Assembly (NCBI GenBank): GCA_934418055.1
Contig: CAKRWX010000107.1
Coordinates: 1 to 7,603 of the forward strand
Source of the DNA: an uncultured Lachnospiraceae bacterium
Lineage (GTDB): Bacteria > Bacillota > Clostridia > Lachnospirales > Lachnospiraceae
DNA length: 7,603 nucleotides
Reading direction: 5' to 3'
The translations under genes and the position numbers were made by a program. A model generated the notes under the pieces. The model saw only the letters and a list, made by a program, of their open reading frames with translations. It did not search any database and was not told the origin of the DNA. This document shows positions 6,892 to 7,603 of this stretch, piece after piece (the first letter of the stretch is position 1; the number at the start of each line of letters is the position of its first letter).

Positions 6892-7603
6892 ATGAGAAAA
6901 ATGAGAAGAGGGCTTAGTCTGGTGATGGCATCTGTCATGGCAGCATCTTTGGCAGGATGTTCCGGTGGGGGAAAAACGGAGACATCTGCAGCTGCAACGG
7001 AGACTAAGGCAGCAGAAACAACTGCTGAAGCTGGAACAACACAGGGGGCAGAGGATAATCAGGAGGAAATTACGCTTCGTTTTGTCAGCTGGCAGACCAA
7101 TCATGACGCAGGAAATCAGAAGGTTGCTGAGGCTTATAAGAAGCTGCATCCGAATGTAACCGTGCAGTTTGATTATGTAGGCGACATGAACAGCAGCGAT
7201 TACCTGACCAAGACAGATATTATGCTGATGGGTGGTGAACCGATCGATATTCTGATGACAGCCAACTACGCCCAGTATACAGTACGTGCCATGTCCGGTT
7301 CCTATCTGCCACTGGATGATTTCATGAAAGAAGAAGGAATCACGGCAGAAGATGCTTATAATGTTATTTTGAAGGTCAATGACCAGACTTATGGTATTCC
7401 TGGAGAAATGAAGTACAATCTGGTCCTGATCAATAAAAATATGCTGGACGAGGCCGGCCTGGAGGTTCCTGGGCTGGATTGGACCTGGGATGACTATCAT
7501 GAGTATGCCAAGAAGCTGACCAGCGGAAGCGGAGCAGACACCAAATACGGTTCCTATTTCCATTCCTGGGGCAACTGCAACTTATGGGGAATCAGCAGCA
7601 GTA
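6892..7603 (+). CDS. ABC sugar-binding lipoprotein (SBP family 1), 3'-truncated by window edge
   Basis: The extracellular solute-binding component of the importer, anchored by lipid to the outer face of the membrane. The frame is open from ATG 6892 to the window end, with 237 residues visible; the family usually has about 420-460, so the C-terminal half is missing. Seen: basic N-terminus MRKMRR, hydrophobic stretch, and lipobox L20-A-G-C23, with C23 the lipidated residue. A low-complexity Ala/Thr/Glu/Gly tether spans about 24-58. The folded domain starts near 60 (ITLRFVSWQ). Family-like segments include YGIPGEMKYN (167-176) and INKNMLDEAGL (180-190), where such proteins carry the YNK...EAGL motif. 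AAAGGAG (6877-6883) lies 8 nt before the start. It is the third gene of the operon, whereas binding proteins often come first. The ligand is unknown. Confidence 0.93.
   Translation, partial: MRKMRRGLSLVMASVMAASLAGCSGGGKTETSAAATETKAAETTAEAGTTQGAEDNQEEITLRFVSWQTNHDAGNQKVAEAYKKLHPNVTVQFDYVGDMNSSDYLTKTDIMLMGGEPIDILMTANYAQYTVRAMSGSYLPLDDFMKEEGITAEDAYNVILKVNDQTYGIPGEMKYNLVLINKNMLDEAGLEVPGLDWTWDDYHEYAKKLTSGSGADTKYGSYFHSWGNCNLWGISSS

Noticed and set aside
6853..7563. A 236-codon open frame on the minus strand opposite the binding-protein gene.
   Set aside because: The plus-strand frame has a clear ribosome binding site, lipobox and SBP family motifs. The minus-strand translation is Cys/His/Ile-rich with no recognisable domain, as expected for an antisense shadow.
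1..7603. CRISPR arrays, tRNA or rRNA genes, insertion sequences, phage or defence genes.
   Set aside because: No spaced repeat array, cloverleaf-like sequence, transposase frame or terminal inverted repeats were seen; nearly all of the window is accounted for by metabolic, transport and regulatory genes.

Overview
The window looks like a chromosomal segment of a Gram-positive, low-to-mid-GC Bacillota, most likely a gut-type Lachnospiraceae/Clostridium-cluster bacterium. This rests on strong AGGAGG-type ribosome binding sites, TTGACA/TATATT-type promoter signals, a lipoprotein substrate-binding protein with an Ala/Thr/Glu-rich tether, and a membrane-spanning AraC-type regulator of the YesS/YtdP style. 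Genus cannot be fixed from the sequence by eye.

Layout. Positions 1-1068 (+) hold the 3' part of a tyrosyl-tRNA synthetase gene, a core gene cut by the window's left edge. A perfect 14-bp hairpin at 1083-1120 separates it from the convergent sulfatase gene and probably terminates both. Positions 2648-4852 (-) encode a two-TM sensor/AraC-HTH regulator. The sulfatase gene (1157-2632, -) follows 15 bp later, with its Shine-Dalgarno overlapping the regulator's stop codon. A 212-bp divergent control region (4853-5064) lies between the regulator and a three-gene CUT1-type ABC sugar-import operon on the + strand: two permeases (5065-5943 and 5957-6787) and a lipoprotein substrate-binding protein (from 6892, running off the right edge).

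Working model (inference). The lipoprotein captures a saccharide outside the membrane and the two permeases import it, using an ATPase encoded elsewhere. The cytoplasmic formylglycine sulfatase would then remove sulfate from the imported sugar. The regulator, with a large extracellular domain between two membrane helices, would sense the ligand and control both divergent units. The divergent region carries a strong promoter for the regulator operon, a weaker candidate promoter for the transporter, two exact copies of a 10-bp repeat 60 bp apart and two perfect palindromes. One repeat copy covers the regulator promoter's -35 and the other abuts the transporter's candidate -35, as expected for an autoregulated activator. 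The locus therefore reads as a compact sulfated-glycan uptake and desulfation module. The sulfatase-maturating enzyme, glycoside hydrolases and ATPase are not in the window, and the substrate cannot be named.
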